Part shown: one piece after another, positions 54,761 through 63,469 of the stretch | How positions within the stretch are numbered: the stretch's first letter is position 1 | Layout of the letters: every line of letters begins with the position of its first letter | Origin: CAYYUA01 sp964542585 | GTDB taxonomy: Bacteria; Bacteroidota; Bacteroidia; CAILMK01; CAYYUA01 | DNA: 64,000 bases | Assembly: GCA_964542585.1 (NCBI GenBank) | Contig: CAZIUI010000016.1 | Location: forward strand, 1 to 64,000 | Direction of reading: 5' to 3' | Position numbers and translations under genes: made by a program | The notes under the pieces: generated by a model | What the model was told of the DNA's origin: nothing | The model's database searches: none | The model's input: only the letters and a program-made list of their open reading frames with translations

Positions 54761-57592
54761 TTATTGTTTTACCACTTTCTCAGTTCCCAGGATCTTCCCA
54801 TTTTTGCGTACTTGTAAAAAGTAAAAGCCGCTATTAAGCCCCTCCATAGAAAGCCTAAATGAACCTGTTACCCTTGCATGCCTCAAAACTTGGCCGGTAG
54901 CGCTTTTTAAATACAATTGATAACCTTCATTACTCGGTAGTTTTCCATGGAGTTGATCGCGGACTGGATTGGGGTAAACCTTCAAAGCAACTTCGCTTTG
55001 GGAATTAAAGCCCGAAGGCTGAGGCCTTTTTACTAATGGTTTACCCCATACTGGTAGCTCAAGTCTGGTTGGTTGGGATTTGTTACTATAAACGGTTTGC
55101 TCAAGAACATGAGGCTTGCTGTAGCCGGAAGGATGTTCCAATGAGCCGGGACTTAATGGCGACCACCTGAAAAAACTGTCGGGATCTAAAGGCAAACCCG
55201 GCGCTACGTGATACTTAGGATCATTACTACTTGTGATTACAACCTTCAAACGATGGTCAGGACCAAGGGTATAACCAATAGGTAAAAGGTTGAAGGTCAA
55301 TTGATAAGTTGTCCCTGTTTCAATATTGCTAAAGCTGGTAGTATCTATTGTAAAAGGCGGCTGATGATCTTTCTCAGGTTGTTGGGCCAATTTTTCAGCA
55401 AAATCCCGTGCATGGGTGTTAACGGCACCTTCGGTAACCAGGATTTCCCGTCCATCTGGGTACACATCCAATACCCTTACGAAAAAATGGGTATTGGTAA
55501 GGGATTCCTGAAAAGTACTATCAGCGTAGGCTGTACTGACCCGCATTTGCATCTCAGGTGTACCAAGGATAGCCAGGGAATCATCAATAGGTTTTGTTTG
55601 CCATACCAAACTTTGGTCAGCTGGCATGGTACTTTGCTGATAGGGTTTCAGGTTTTTAGGCCCCTGATTTAAATCGCCATCCTTCCGTAACACAAGGTTA
55701 TTCCCGCCAATGGTTTCAACAGGCTTGGTGGGATCATGACGGTAGGTAGCTGAAACAGGTATATCAGGTTTACGGGCTCCAAGCTTTTGATCTCCCTGCC
55801 AATAAAGTTTTTGATGACTAAGCCCTGCTAGCTGAGGGGGGAATGTATCAGCGCTTATCCAGTAATTGCCTTTAGAGGAGCTCTCATCCGGACCTGCCAT
55901 GTACAACCGCACATCAGAGGTTTGGGAAAATGGATTTTTGCTGGTAGAAAGGTTTTCTAACCCTTGAAAACCCGGCACTTGAAACGCAGGTATATCTATT
56001 TTTTGATTGGTAACATTGCCAAGTGGCCCTTTAATAGCTATGGGGAAATCTGAAAGCCCTTTTTCACCATTAAGAAAAGCAAGCATATCATGGTAATTGA
56101 TCTTATAATCCGCTGAAGGGGCTCGGTATTCAACCTGATCTGCTTCTTTAAAACCCGGGGTAGCTCTTATTACAAAAGTGGGCTTACCAATATTTTTAAA
56201 GGCATTGCGATTAAGCGTACTACGCAGCCACGGTAAAAGCTCTCCTTGCACCGTTTCCTTAAAATTTTGACCCTTAAGGTTAATGTCGCCAATAACCTGA
56301 TCCACATTATCAGGAAATTGAACATCACCTACTGCTTGCTGACCTATTCGCTGGTGGGTCCATGGACCTATAACCAATAAGTTTTTATCAAGGTTATTAT
56401 ACTTCGCCATATTCTGCCAGGTATTGATCTGGCCGTTGATGAAAATATCCCACCAACCGGTTAGGTGATAGGTGGGCACATCCATCCAATTATAGCGGCT
56501 AAAATTGCCATTGGTATCCGCTTGGCCCTGTTGATTAACCATGGCGCGGCTAATATCCATTTCAGAACGGATTGGCGAGTTGGGATAGTAAGTAGGTTTT
56601 CCGGTAGGAAAAGGTTGAGCCGTAAGATAGCTTACCGCTTTATCGGCAGCCTTAGTTGGTTGCTGTGGTGGATAGTCTTTAATGGTATTGTTGGTATTAA
56701 AAAGGGATTGATCAGCAGCCACCTTACTGGCATCGGTTACTAAGCCATCCAAAAAAGTCGATTTTATCCAGCTTTCAACCAAAGCACGCCTGTATACCCC
56801 ATTATGGAATGCAGTTGACTGGTGATATTCGCCCGTTGCTACAATTGGTAATAAACTCTTAAGCCCCGGACTATCAGCAGGTTTGGACGGTATAGAGGCG
56901 GCTGCTTGAAACTGACTGTTACCAGCTGCTGACCCTCCGATCATACCAATACTACCATTGGTAAAGTTCACTGTCGCGTCATTCATCCCGTCTTGGTTAG
57001 TATCAACGGGGCGCTTAAAGTCATGGATCAAATAGTCGATTGTAGTTCGACCATCTGAATGATAATTAGAGTTTTGGGGATTATTCTTTGACCGCTTATC
57101 GAGGGTATGGTTGAAAGCAGGATGATAAGCTTGCGTTTTCCAAGTATTACTAACAAACGGATAGTATACCCCCTCGGATTCATACCGTCCACGATTGTTC
57201 TGGATCATCACGCCATATCCCAAAAAAGCCAAAGCACCAAGGCCTTCTTGACCTGACCGCTTGTAGGGGGTTCGTTGTAATAAGAAAGGAAGTTCACGGG
57301 GATTTTTGGCAGCCTTACCGTTTACGCTATCATAGATCAGGTATTGCTGACCCGCTGGAAATATGGTTAGGCTGTCAATGTTGAGGGGTCCTGCATTTAC
57401 AGGCACCTTAATATCCTTTTTAGGAATGGGCATGTATACATCTGCTACAAGGCTAACACTATCACTAACCGGTATTTTTTGTTTCTGCTTTGAGTAAAGG
57501 GCATCTAGAAGGTTCGTATTCTGCCCAAACGAAGCTTGAGCCATCAGGAGAAAACAGGGAATAGCAAATGCTGTAAGCCAATTTGACCTCAT
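54761..57592 (-). CDS. CocE/NonD family (Xaa-Pro dipeptidyl-peptidase S15-like) hydrolase with T9SS sorting domain
   Basis: From the ATG at 57592 the protein has about 943 residues with a clear signal peptide (MRSNWLTAFAIPCFLLMAQASFGQ). The alpha/beta-hydrolase domain contains the oxyanion region PYKRSGQEG, VMIQNNRGRYESEG, and the nucleophile elbow GMIGGSAAGNSQF with Ser at about 221. A galactose-binding-like PepX_C domain follows (about 540-820). The C-terminus (VALKVYPNPVRDQLHGKL .. LNSGFYFLQV) is a T9SS type A sorting domain, so the enzyme is exported. The family includes cocaine esterase, glutaryl-7-ACA acylase and X-Pro peptidases; substrate not determinable. Confidence 0.88.
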   Translation of the reverse strand: MRSNWLTAFAIPCFLLMAQASFGQNTNLLDALYSKQKQKIPVSDSVSLVADVYMPIPKKDIKVPVNAGPLNIDSLTIFPAGQQYLIYDSVNGKAAKNPRELPFLLQRTPYKRSGQEGLGALAFLGYGVMIQNNRGRYESEGVYYPFVSNTWKTQAYHPAFNHTLDKRSKNNPQNSNYHSDGRTTIDYLIHDFKRPVDTNQDGMNDATVNFTNGSIGMIGGSAAGNSQFQAAASIPSKPADSPGLKSLLPIVATGEYHQSTAFHNGVYRRALVESWIKSTFLDGLVTDASKVAADQSLFNTNNTIKDYPPQQPTKAADKAVSYLTAQPFPTGKPTYYPNSPIRSEMDISRAMVNQQGQADTNGNFSRYNWMDVPTYHLTGWWDIFINGQINTWQNMAKYNNLDKNLLVIGPWTHQRIGQQAVGDVQFPDNVDQVIGDINLKGQNFKETVQGELLPWLRSTLNRNAFKNIGKPTFVIRATPGFKEADQVEYRAPSADYKINYHDMLAFLNGEKGLSDFPIAIKGPLGNVTNQKIDIPAFQVPGFQGLENLSTSKNPFSQTSDVRLYMAGPDESSSKGNYWISADTFPPQLAGLSHQKLYWQGDQKLGARKPDIPVSATYRHDPTKPVETIGGNNLVLRKDGDLNQGPKNLKPYQQSTMPADQSLVWQTKPIDDSLAILGTPEMQMRVSTAYADSTFQESLTNTHFFVRVLDVYPDGREILVTEGAVNTHARDFAEKLAQQPEKDHQPPFTIDTTSFSNIETGTTYQLTFNLLPIGYTLGPDHRLKVVITSSNDPKYHVAPGLPLDPDSFFRWSPLSPGSLEHPSGYSKPHVLEQTVYSNKSQPTRLELPVWGKPLVKRPQPSGFNSQSEVALKVYPNPVRDQLHGKLPSNEGYQLYLKSATGQVLRHARVTGSFRLSMEGLNSGFYFLQVRKNGKILGTEKVVKQ

Positions 57593-57611
57593 AAGTGGTG
57601 ATTTATAGTAA

Positions 57612-58568
57612 TTATGAAAACAATTTCTGTTCATGGGTTAGCACAACTTTACCGGCCGTTCGGCCATTCTCCAGGTGCTCATGGGCTTTGTAAGCTTCCC
57701 GGAACAGGTATGCGGCCTCAATATGGGGCCGTAACTCGCCTCTATTCAGTAATTGAGCGATGTTTTCCATGACAGTACCATTGGGCTTAACCATCATGAG
57801 TTGGCCATCTTTACCCTGTTGATGAGCTTTTTCTTCCAGATCAGTGGCAGTTGGCATCAATGATACAATTTTTCCACCCGGCTTCAAAGCATTTAAACCC
57901 TGATCAATAGCTTCCCCTCCGGCACCATCAAATACCAGGTCAGCATCTTGTAGGACTTTGTCCACTGGTGTTTTATGGTAGTTTATGGGATGATCAACAC
58001 CTAATTGCTGTAAAAAGGGCCTTTTAGCAACAGACGATGTCCCGAAAACTTCAGCACCTGCGTTTTTAGCCAATTGGACGGCAAAGTGGCCAACTCCTCC
58101 GCTGGCGTTAAGTATCAATGCCTTCCAGCCTGCTTGAAGGGAACCATACTGAAACAAACCCTGGTAAGCTGTTAGTGCTGCTAAGCACGCGCCAGATGCT
58201 TCATGATAGGAAGTGTTATTGGGTATTTTAGCAATCTGATCCTCCGGGGCCGCTACGTATTCCGCATACCCAAAAGCAGGCTCGGGAAATTTTACCATCC
58301 CAAAAACAGGATCGCCCACTTTCCATTGCTGAACTTGGTCGCCAACCTCCGCCACCTCCCCGGCTATATCCCATCCTAAAACCTTGTGAGTCAGATCTTC
58401 AAAAGCTTCGGTAAAAGCCATTCCACCTCTGATGGCGGTCTCGACCGGGTTAACGCCCATTGCCCTAACATTAACCACTACTTCAGTCTGAGCCGGTCGC
58501 GGATCCGGAATGTTTTCTGTACGCAAATTAGAAGGTGGTCCAAAGGAAGAAAGGGTAACAGCATCCAT
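57612..58568 (-). CDS. Zinc-independent quinone oxidoreductase-like MDR (NADP-dependent alcohol dehydrogenase family)
   Basis: From the ATG at 58568 this protein has about 318 residues. The MDR fold shows MGVNPVETAIRGG, GWDIAGEVAEVGDQV, FGMVKFPEPAFGYAEYV, the Rossmann segment LILNASGGVGHFAVQLAKNAGAEV and the C-terminal RTAGKVVLTHE. It lacks the structural zinc cysteines of classical ADHs and fits NADPH:quinone reductase/enone reductase enzymes. Its stop lies 20 bases before the CocE-like gene start, so the two may be co-transcribed. Substrate unknown. Confidence 0.88.
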   Translation of the reverse strand: MDAVTLSSFGPPSNLRTENIPDPRPAQTEVVVNVRAMGVNPVETAIRGGMAFTEAFEDLTHKVLGWDIAGEVAEVGDQVQQWKVGDPVFGMVKFPEPAFGYAEYVAAPEDQIAKIPNNTSYHEASGACLAALTAYQGLFQYGSLQAGWKALILNASGGVGHFAVQLAKNAGAEVFGTSSVAKRPFLQQLGVDHPINYHKTPVDKVLQDADLVFDGAGGEAIDQGLNALKPGGKIVSLMPTATDLEEKAHQQGKDGQLMMVKPNGTVMENIAQLLNRGELRPHIEAAYLFREAYKAHEHLENGRTAGKVVLTHEQKLFS

Positions 58569-58671
58569 AAAAGGTTTATTTGTTAATTCTAAATTAATAA
58601 AATGAATGGTTATTGATGGACCATTAACCAAAAGATTGGCATATCGTATGTCCTAATAAATAAAAAACCTT

Positions 58672-59388
58672 TTGAGCAACCGAAGAAGCTTAATCCTTGC
58701 CACTGTTTTCAGTATTGCAATGGGCTACCTGGAAGCTGCGGTGGTCGTTTACTTACGGAAGCTGTACTATCCCGAAGGTTTTGATTTCCCGCTTAAACCC
58801 TTACCGGATTTAATGGGCTTTACGGAGCTGGGACGCGAAGCTGCTACTTTGGTGATGCTTCTAGCTATCGGCCTTATGCTGGGTAAAAATAAGATGGAAC
58901 GCTTCGCTTACTTTCTTTTTTGCTTTGCTGTGTGGGATATTGTTTATTACTTAGGCCTTAAAGGGATTCTTGACTGGCCTGCCTCTTTTTTTACGTGGGA
59001 TATTCTTTTCCTGATTCCAATCCCATGGACTGGTCCTGTCATAGTGCCGGTTGCAGCTGCCTTAAGCATGATCTTTCTTAGTTTGGTTTTAATAACCGTA
59101 AGTAATAAGTCATCAACACCGGGGCTTACGGTATTCCATTTAGCTTGGTTAGTTAGTGGTGCTGTGGTTTTTATCCTGGCCTGCATTTGGGACTACTCAA
59201 CTTACGTAATCAGTAATAACGGCTGGAATGCCCTATATACCCTTGACAAAAAAACCTTATTTTCCCTTACCGAGCATTATATTCCAAACAGCTTCCCTTG
59301 GCTCATTTTTGGGTTATCCATGGCATTGATATGGATAGGGATTGGTAAATTTGTTTGGTGCAACAGGAGAGCTTTTATCGCTCATTGA
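58672..59388 (+). CDS. Conserved integral membrane protein of unknown function
   Basis: This 238-residue protein has about six transmembrane helices. Charged and aromatic residues sit in or near the helices in motif-like blocks: GYLEAAVVVYLRKLYYPEGF, GREAATLVMLLAIG, FCFAVWDIVYYLGLKG, and LIPIPWTGPVIVPV. I do not recognise a named family, but the blocks look strongly conserved and enzyme- or channel-like. The start is TTG at 58672, needed to include the first helix; an in-frame TAA lies upstream. It is divergent from the oxidoreductase gene and precedes the SRAP gene. Confidence 0.75.
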   Translation: MSNRRSLILATVFSIAMGYLEAAVVVYLRKLYYPEGFDFPLKPLPDLMGFTELGREAATLVMLLAIGLMLGKNKMERFAYFLFCFAVWDIVYYLGLKGILDWPASFFTWDILFLIPIPWTGPVIVPVAAALSMIFLSLVLITVSNKSSTPGLTVFHLAWLVSGAVVFILACIWDYSTYVISNNGWNALYTLDKKTLFSLTEHYIPNSFPWLIFGLSMALIWIGIGKFVWCNRRAFIAH

Positions 59389-59425
59389 TTTTTTTGTTAA
59401 GCTTTAGAACGATTCACAGACAGGT

Positions 59426-60163
59426 ATGTGCGGAAGATTTGCCATTAATTTGTCAGCAGCTGAACTGGAAAATACTTTCCAGGTAGCGTTCGAGAGCGAA
59501 ACAGCCCGCGATCAGTTTCAAGCGAACCATAACATCAAGCCCAGCCAACAGGTGCCCATTATCCAAGCTGAAACCCCTCGGCACATTAACCTTGCTCATT
59601 GGGGATTCGTTGGTCGGATCCGTAACCCGAATAGCGGGCAAATTCAGGAGAAACTTTTTATCAATGCCCGTGGGGAAACCCTGGATCAAAAACGATCATT
59701 CAAACCGGCATGGACCAACGCCCAGCGCTGCCTATTTCTCATGAGTCATTTTTACGAATGGATGGGTACTTCCAAAGGCAACGTTCCCTTTGCTATAACC
59801 TTGAAAGCCGATCAGCCACTAGCTGTCGCCGGGCTTTACCAGGAGCAAAAAGTCCAGGATCAATTACAGATCGTTACAACCCTTATCACCACTAGAGGCA
59901 ATCATTTGATGGAATTGGTTCACAACCGGGGAACCAATAAAGGCCGAATGCCGGTTATTTTATCATCTGAAGAGCAGCAGGAATGGCTCAATCCCAATTT
60001 ACCGCTGAATGATGTGAAAGGCCTGTTGAATACTTATCCGGATGATGACCTCAAGGCCTATCCTGTAACCAAAGGCTTGGATACCCCTTCCAACATTGAT
60101 TTTAAAGAAAAACGGGCATTAGAGTTTTACGCCGGTCAATATGGTTTTAAGCTAGCCGGCTAG
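59426..60163 (+). CDS. SOS response-associated peptidase (SRAP/YedK, HMCES-like)
   Basis: This 245-residue protein begins MCGRFAINLS; Cys2 becomes N-terminal after Met removal and forms a thiazolidine cross-link with abasic sites in the YedK/HMCES family. Other active-site elements are NARGET (Asn80, Arg82), SHFYEW (Glu111) and His166, which is followed by RMPVIL. Between His166 and RMPV there is a longer loop (HNRGTNKGRMPVI) than the compact HDRMPV form. The role is protection of single-stranded abasic DNA. No lexA or umuDC genes adjoin it. Confidence 0.93.
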   Translation: MCGRFAINLSAAELENTFQVAFESETARDQFQANHNIKPSQQVPIIQAETPRHINLAHWGFVGRIRNPNSGQIQEKLFINARGETLDQKRSFKPAWTNAQRCLFLMSHFYEWMGTSKGNVPFAITLKADQPLAVAGLYQEQKVQDQLQIVTTLITTRGNHLMELVHNRGTNKGRMPVILSSEEQQEWLNPNLPLNDVKGLLNTYPDDDLKAYPVTKGLDTPSNIDFKEKRALEFYAGQYGFKLAG

Positions 60164-60188
60164 CATAATGCTTTTAGAATGAGTTGTA

Positions 60189-61487
60189 ATGAGAAAAATG
60201 TCGATTTACCCATTTTTTATTCTTTTTCTTTTATCATCGGTATCCTGCGCCCAGCAATTAACCCCGGTCAAATCCAGTAAGGAGCATCATCAGGTATACA
60301 AGCTTACCAAAAGTGCAAATCCTCAAAAACCGCTTACTTTTTCTGATAGTTTTACAGCCTTTGCCTTAGAGACTGCTGATACTGTTGCTCCTTTTAAAGG
60401 CGTACATGTAATTGTGAACGAGCAAACCAAGGGACTTAAACCAACATCTCATCCTAATCGCGACCTTGAAGGCGTCCGTTCCGAAATGACCATGATGCCA
60501 TCGCGGACCAATACCTTGAAGCTTGATGTCCCGTCTGATCAGATTCCGCTAAAGATCCACCTTATAGATGCTAAGGGGCATGGAAGTTACCCTGAACAAC
60601 GAATGAAGCGCGGTAAAGGGCAGTGCGAAAAACCGGTTACTATTCCTCAGGAGGGATGGCGTAAAGGATTGCCAGAACCCGCTTACAATCCCATTGAGCA
60701 CCAAATACAACATGTGGTCATTCACCATTCAGCAGGTAACACAGGGGATACCAATACACGGAAGGTAATCCGCAATATTTATCTCTACCACACGAACGTC
60801 AATGAGTGGTCGGATATCGGATATAACTTTGTAATTGGTGTAAACGGAAGAATTTACCAGGCAAGGGATGGATTAGGACAGATCAAGGACCATCGCGTTA
60901 GAGGCGCTCATTTTTGCGGAAAGAACAGTGGGACAATGGGCGTAGCTTTGGTTGGTAACTTTGAAGAAGGCACCCCCACCCCCTCAGCCCTTCAGAGCCT
61001 CAAAGGCTTACTAGCCTGGAAGTTAGACACCGCTGACCTTCCAGCTATGGGCGCATACCCCCACCCTACTTACGATGCAGATCCTGAGCCCTTAGAGGTA
61101 ATTGCCGGCCATCAAGATGGCTGCGCCACCCTTTGCCCGGGAGAAAACCTGTATTCTCAGTTACCTGATATCAGAACAAAGATAAAGGATTCGCTTAGCC
61201 AATGCCAGGAATTAACTACTGGTATTGCTAGTAAACCGGAACCAACAATGACTATTCAACAACATCAAGGAGGAAAGCTGGATATAGCTTTGAAAGAACC
61301 TTTGCATGGTAAGTTGAGAATTTACAACGCCCAAGGACAGCAAATAAAAGCACCCCTAACAGTAAAACCAGAGCGAGGAAAGTACCAGTGGTCCCTTCCT
61401 GATTACCAAGCGCCCAATCTTTTGATCGTTGTTTTGCAAAATCCCAAAGGGCAGATCATTTTTCAGCAAAAAATTATCCTATCTTAA
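60189..61487 (+). CDS. N-acetylmuramoyl-L-alanine amidase (amidase_2/PGRP type), secreted
   Basis: This 432-residue protein has a signal sequence ending in SSVSCAQQ, a possible lipobox with Cys20. Residues ~165-340 form the PGRP/amidase_2 domain: HVVIHHSAGNTGD with the zinc His, GYNFVIGVNGRIYQARDG, HFCGKNSGTMGVALVGNFE, and AGHQDGCATLCPGENLY with the second His and the Cys. Amidases of this type cleave the lactyl-peptide bond in peptidoglycan. The C-terminal ~85 residues (LRIYNAQGQQIKAPL .. GQIIFQQKIIL) resemble a T9SS sorting domain, but the usual YPNP entry motif is missing. It ends four bases into the convergent neighbour. Confidence 0.88.
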   Translation: MRKMSIYPFFILFLLSSVSCAQQLTPVKSSKEHHQVYKLTKSANPQKPLTFSDSFTAFALETADTVAPFKGVHVIVNEQTKGLKPTSHPNRDLEGVRSEMTMMPSRTNTLKLDVPSDQIPLKIHLIDAKGHGSYPEQRMKRGKGQCEKPVTIPQEGWRKGLPEPAYNPIEHQIQHVVIHHSAGNTGDTNTRKVIRNIYLYHTNVNEWSDIGYNFVIGVNGRIYQARDGLGQIKDHRVRGAHFCGKNSGTMGVALVGNFEEGTPTPSALQSLKGLLAWKLDTADLPAMGAYPHPTYDADPEPLEVIAGHQDGCATLCPGENLYSQLPDIRTKIKDSLSQCQELTTGIASKPEPTMTIQQHQGGKLDIALKEPLHGKLRIYNAQGQQIKAPLTVKPERGKYQWSLPDYQAPNLLIVVLQNPKGQIIFQQKIILS

Positions 61488-62083
61488 TCGCCAATTTTAT
61501 AGCCCACTTCCAATAGAAAAAAATTACCATAGGTGGATGGCTCAAACTCATCATTGCCAATTTCTACTTTATTGGTAAGCTCACTAAAACTAACTTGATA
61601 CCTTAAATCAAAACGTAATCTCCAAATATCCGCCCCTACACCAAATTGGCCACCAATGTTAAACGTGTTGTAGGATAAGTTATCGATAGCAGCGCCCGAA
61701 TTGCCTCCAAGGTGAAGCGTCCCAACTGGACCAACATTCCAGCGAAAAACCTTGAGATACCGCTGGCCTATTAATACCGGGAAGTTCAAACGAGAATAGG
61801 AAATGCCATAGCGTTTTCCATCAACCTTGATGTTTTTATTAGTTTGGTGGAACATAAGCTCGGGTTGGACAAAAATACCAAGAAACTTCCCACGGCCATA
61901 AAAACCGATCTCACCACCAAAATCCCCATTAAACCGATCGGTAAAGGTTCCCCAGTTACCAAATACATCACCAATGTTCTGGTGGGTCATACCGGCCTTA
62001 GCTCCCCATTCCAAGTCCTGGGAATTTGCCTGAGGGGCGAATAACACCAATCCAAATAATAAAAAAGCGATACGTACAACCAT
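61484..62083 (-). CDS. Outer-membrane beta-barrel protein (porin/PorT-like family)
   Basis: From the ATG at 62083 the protein has about 199 residues with a signal peptide ending NSQ and the mature start DLEWGAKAGMTHQN. Eight or so amphipathic strands follow, including FVQPELMFHQTNK, YSRLNFPVLIG and RFDLRYQVSFSELT, with a terminal strand FFLLEVGYKIGD. This is the pattern of Bacteroidota porin-family (OmpW/PorT-like) barrels. Ligand or partner unknown. Confidence 0.8.
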   Translation of the reverse strand: MVVRIAFLLFGLVLFAPQANSQDLEWGAKAGMTHQNIGDVFGNWGTFTDRFNGDFGGEIGFYGRGKFLGIFVQPELMFHQTNKNIKVDGKRYGISYSRLNFPVLIGQRYLKVFRWNVGPVGTLHLGGNSGAAIDNLSYNTFNIGGQFGVGADIWRLRFDLRYQVSFSELTNKVEIGNDEFEPSTYGNFFLLEVGYKIGD

Positions 62084-62172
62084 GGCTTGTGAAATTAATT
62101 CTTTTCCAAACAAAATAAACCAATTTTAAAAAAAGTAGACCGCCCTTTTTTATGGGGGTAAGCATAAAACAA

Positions 62173-62197
62173 AAAACCCGGTACATGGCCGGGTTTT
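62173..62197 (-). terminator. Terminator of the cupredoxin gene
   Basis: On the minus strand AAAACCCGG and CCGGGTTTT form a nine-base-pair stem around a 7-base loop, followed by further Ts. It lies about 40 bases past the cupredoxin stop codon and before the porin-like gene. Confidence 0.8.
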
Positions 62198-62233
62198 AAT
62201 TTTTTAGGGTAATAATTTAAGCTGGGGGCTTAT

Positions 62234-62845
62234 TTACTTTTTAATAACCATTTGGCGAGCTACCTGCCCATCACTATTTGCTAAGTGTAGGAAATAGGAA
62301 CCTGCGTTAAGGTCACCCAAACTTACATTAAGCGTTTGATTTGTAGACACACTTTCGTAAACTCTTTTTTGCAGGACCTTGCCTTGCAAGTTTACAATCC
62401 TTAGCTGAAGCTGATCAGTTTTGGCAAAACCGGTCTCGACATTCACTGCGTCATCAACTGGATTGGGGTATACTTTCAGCGATGGCGTGCCATCTTTTTC
62501 AGCTATACCGGTTGTAGCTTGAACAGTAATAGTGCCAACCATATCTACACCACAGTGAGGCTGGCAGAAATAAGGGAAACTCCCTACGGAATCAAAAGTG
62601 TAACTGAAAGTAGCACCCTTTGTAGTGAAAAGCTGTGATGACCAGAGACCATTTGAAGAACAATTTGTACCACTGATGGTATTATGACCATTGTTACCAT
62701 CCTGAACCCACACAACTTGATCGCCCTTATCCACCGACAATTGCTGGGGTACAAAATCATTATCTCTCATGTAAACGGTATCTTGCGCAGTACTAAAAGA
62801 AGTTCCTAAAATTGAAAATAAGACAGTAATAATAACAAGTCGCAT
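62234..62845 (-). CDS. Secreted cupredoxin (plastocyanin/azurin-like) with T9SS sorting domain
   Basis: This 203-residue protein has a signal peptide (to Ala20), then a cupredoxin domain (about 22-112) with the type 1 copper ligands His54 (GHNT), Cys94 and His97 (FCQPHCG) and Met102. The C-terminal domain (LKVYPNPVDDAVNV .. LNAGSYFLHLANSDGQVARQMVIKK) is a T9SS type A sorting signal. It is therefore an exported blue copper protein, probably surface-attached, and could carry electrons or bind copper outside the cell. A terminator follows. No oxidase gene is adjacent. Confidence 0.92.
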   Translation of the reverse strand: MRLVIITVLFSILGTSFSTAQDTVYMRDNDFVPQQLSVDKGDQVVWVQDGNNGHNTISGTNCSSNGLWSSQLFTTKGATFSYTFDSVGSFPYFCQPHCGVDMVGTITVQATTGIAEKDGTPSLKVYPNPVDDAVNVETGFAKTDQLQLRIVNLQGKVLQKRVYESVSTNQTLNVSLGDLNAGSYFLHLANSDGQVARQMVIKK

Positions 62846-63469
62846 AGTTAATCGGGTTTTTCATTTAAACTACAAAGGCAACGTTCTTTGAATTGAATTT
62901 GTTTTATTTACAAAAATCAATGTTTTAGCTAAGGTTGACGAAAGAGGGCTTTGATAATGCATTTAAAACATTGCGCGGAGTCCTTCTAAGGATGATGTAT
63001 TAGCTTCTCCCTAGGCCTATAACCCACATCATTATGATAATCCTAAACTGAGGCAAGTTGAGGGTATCTCAGGAATAATTTGTGACTTATCAGATCAATA
63101 GATTTAAAAAAGCTGTTTAATTACTTGATTAAGACCTAGCCAAAGTTTTACCTCTTTTTTTCATTTTAAAAGATCTTAAGTATAATGAGCCCGGAGTAGT
63201 TTGTAAGCGATTCCTGAGGAAACGGCTTTCATTAAAAACCGGTAACATCATTTCCTTAACTTTTCAAAGGTACAGTCCCAAAAAGTATCTATAATTTAAC
63301 CTCATATTGGTTAAGATACCAAACACTTTTTTGATCTCCGCCAGACCCGTAAGAAGGTTAGCCATCGAATAATGATTTGGTGGATAACCTTCCTCTTTCC
63401 AAAAAACGCCACAAATAGCTAATTTTATTGACGGGCGGTGACGTCAAGGTCAACCCTACCTGCTTTACC
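62846..63469. other. Intergenic stretch without recognised gene
   Basis: About 620 bases between two minus-strand genes. I see no tRNA, no repeat and no coding frame with a convincing start. On the minus strand a short open stretch near 63265-63370 (34 codons, including KKVFGILTNM) is too short to call. A TACCTTTG at 63265-63272 matches the -7 promoter consensus, but no gene follows at promoter distance. Confidence 0.6.
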
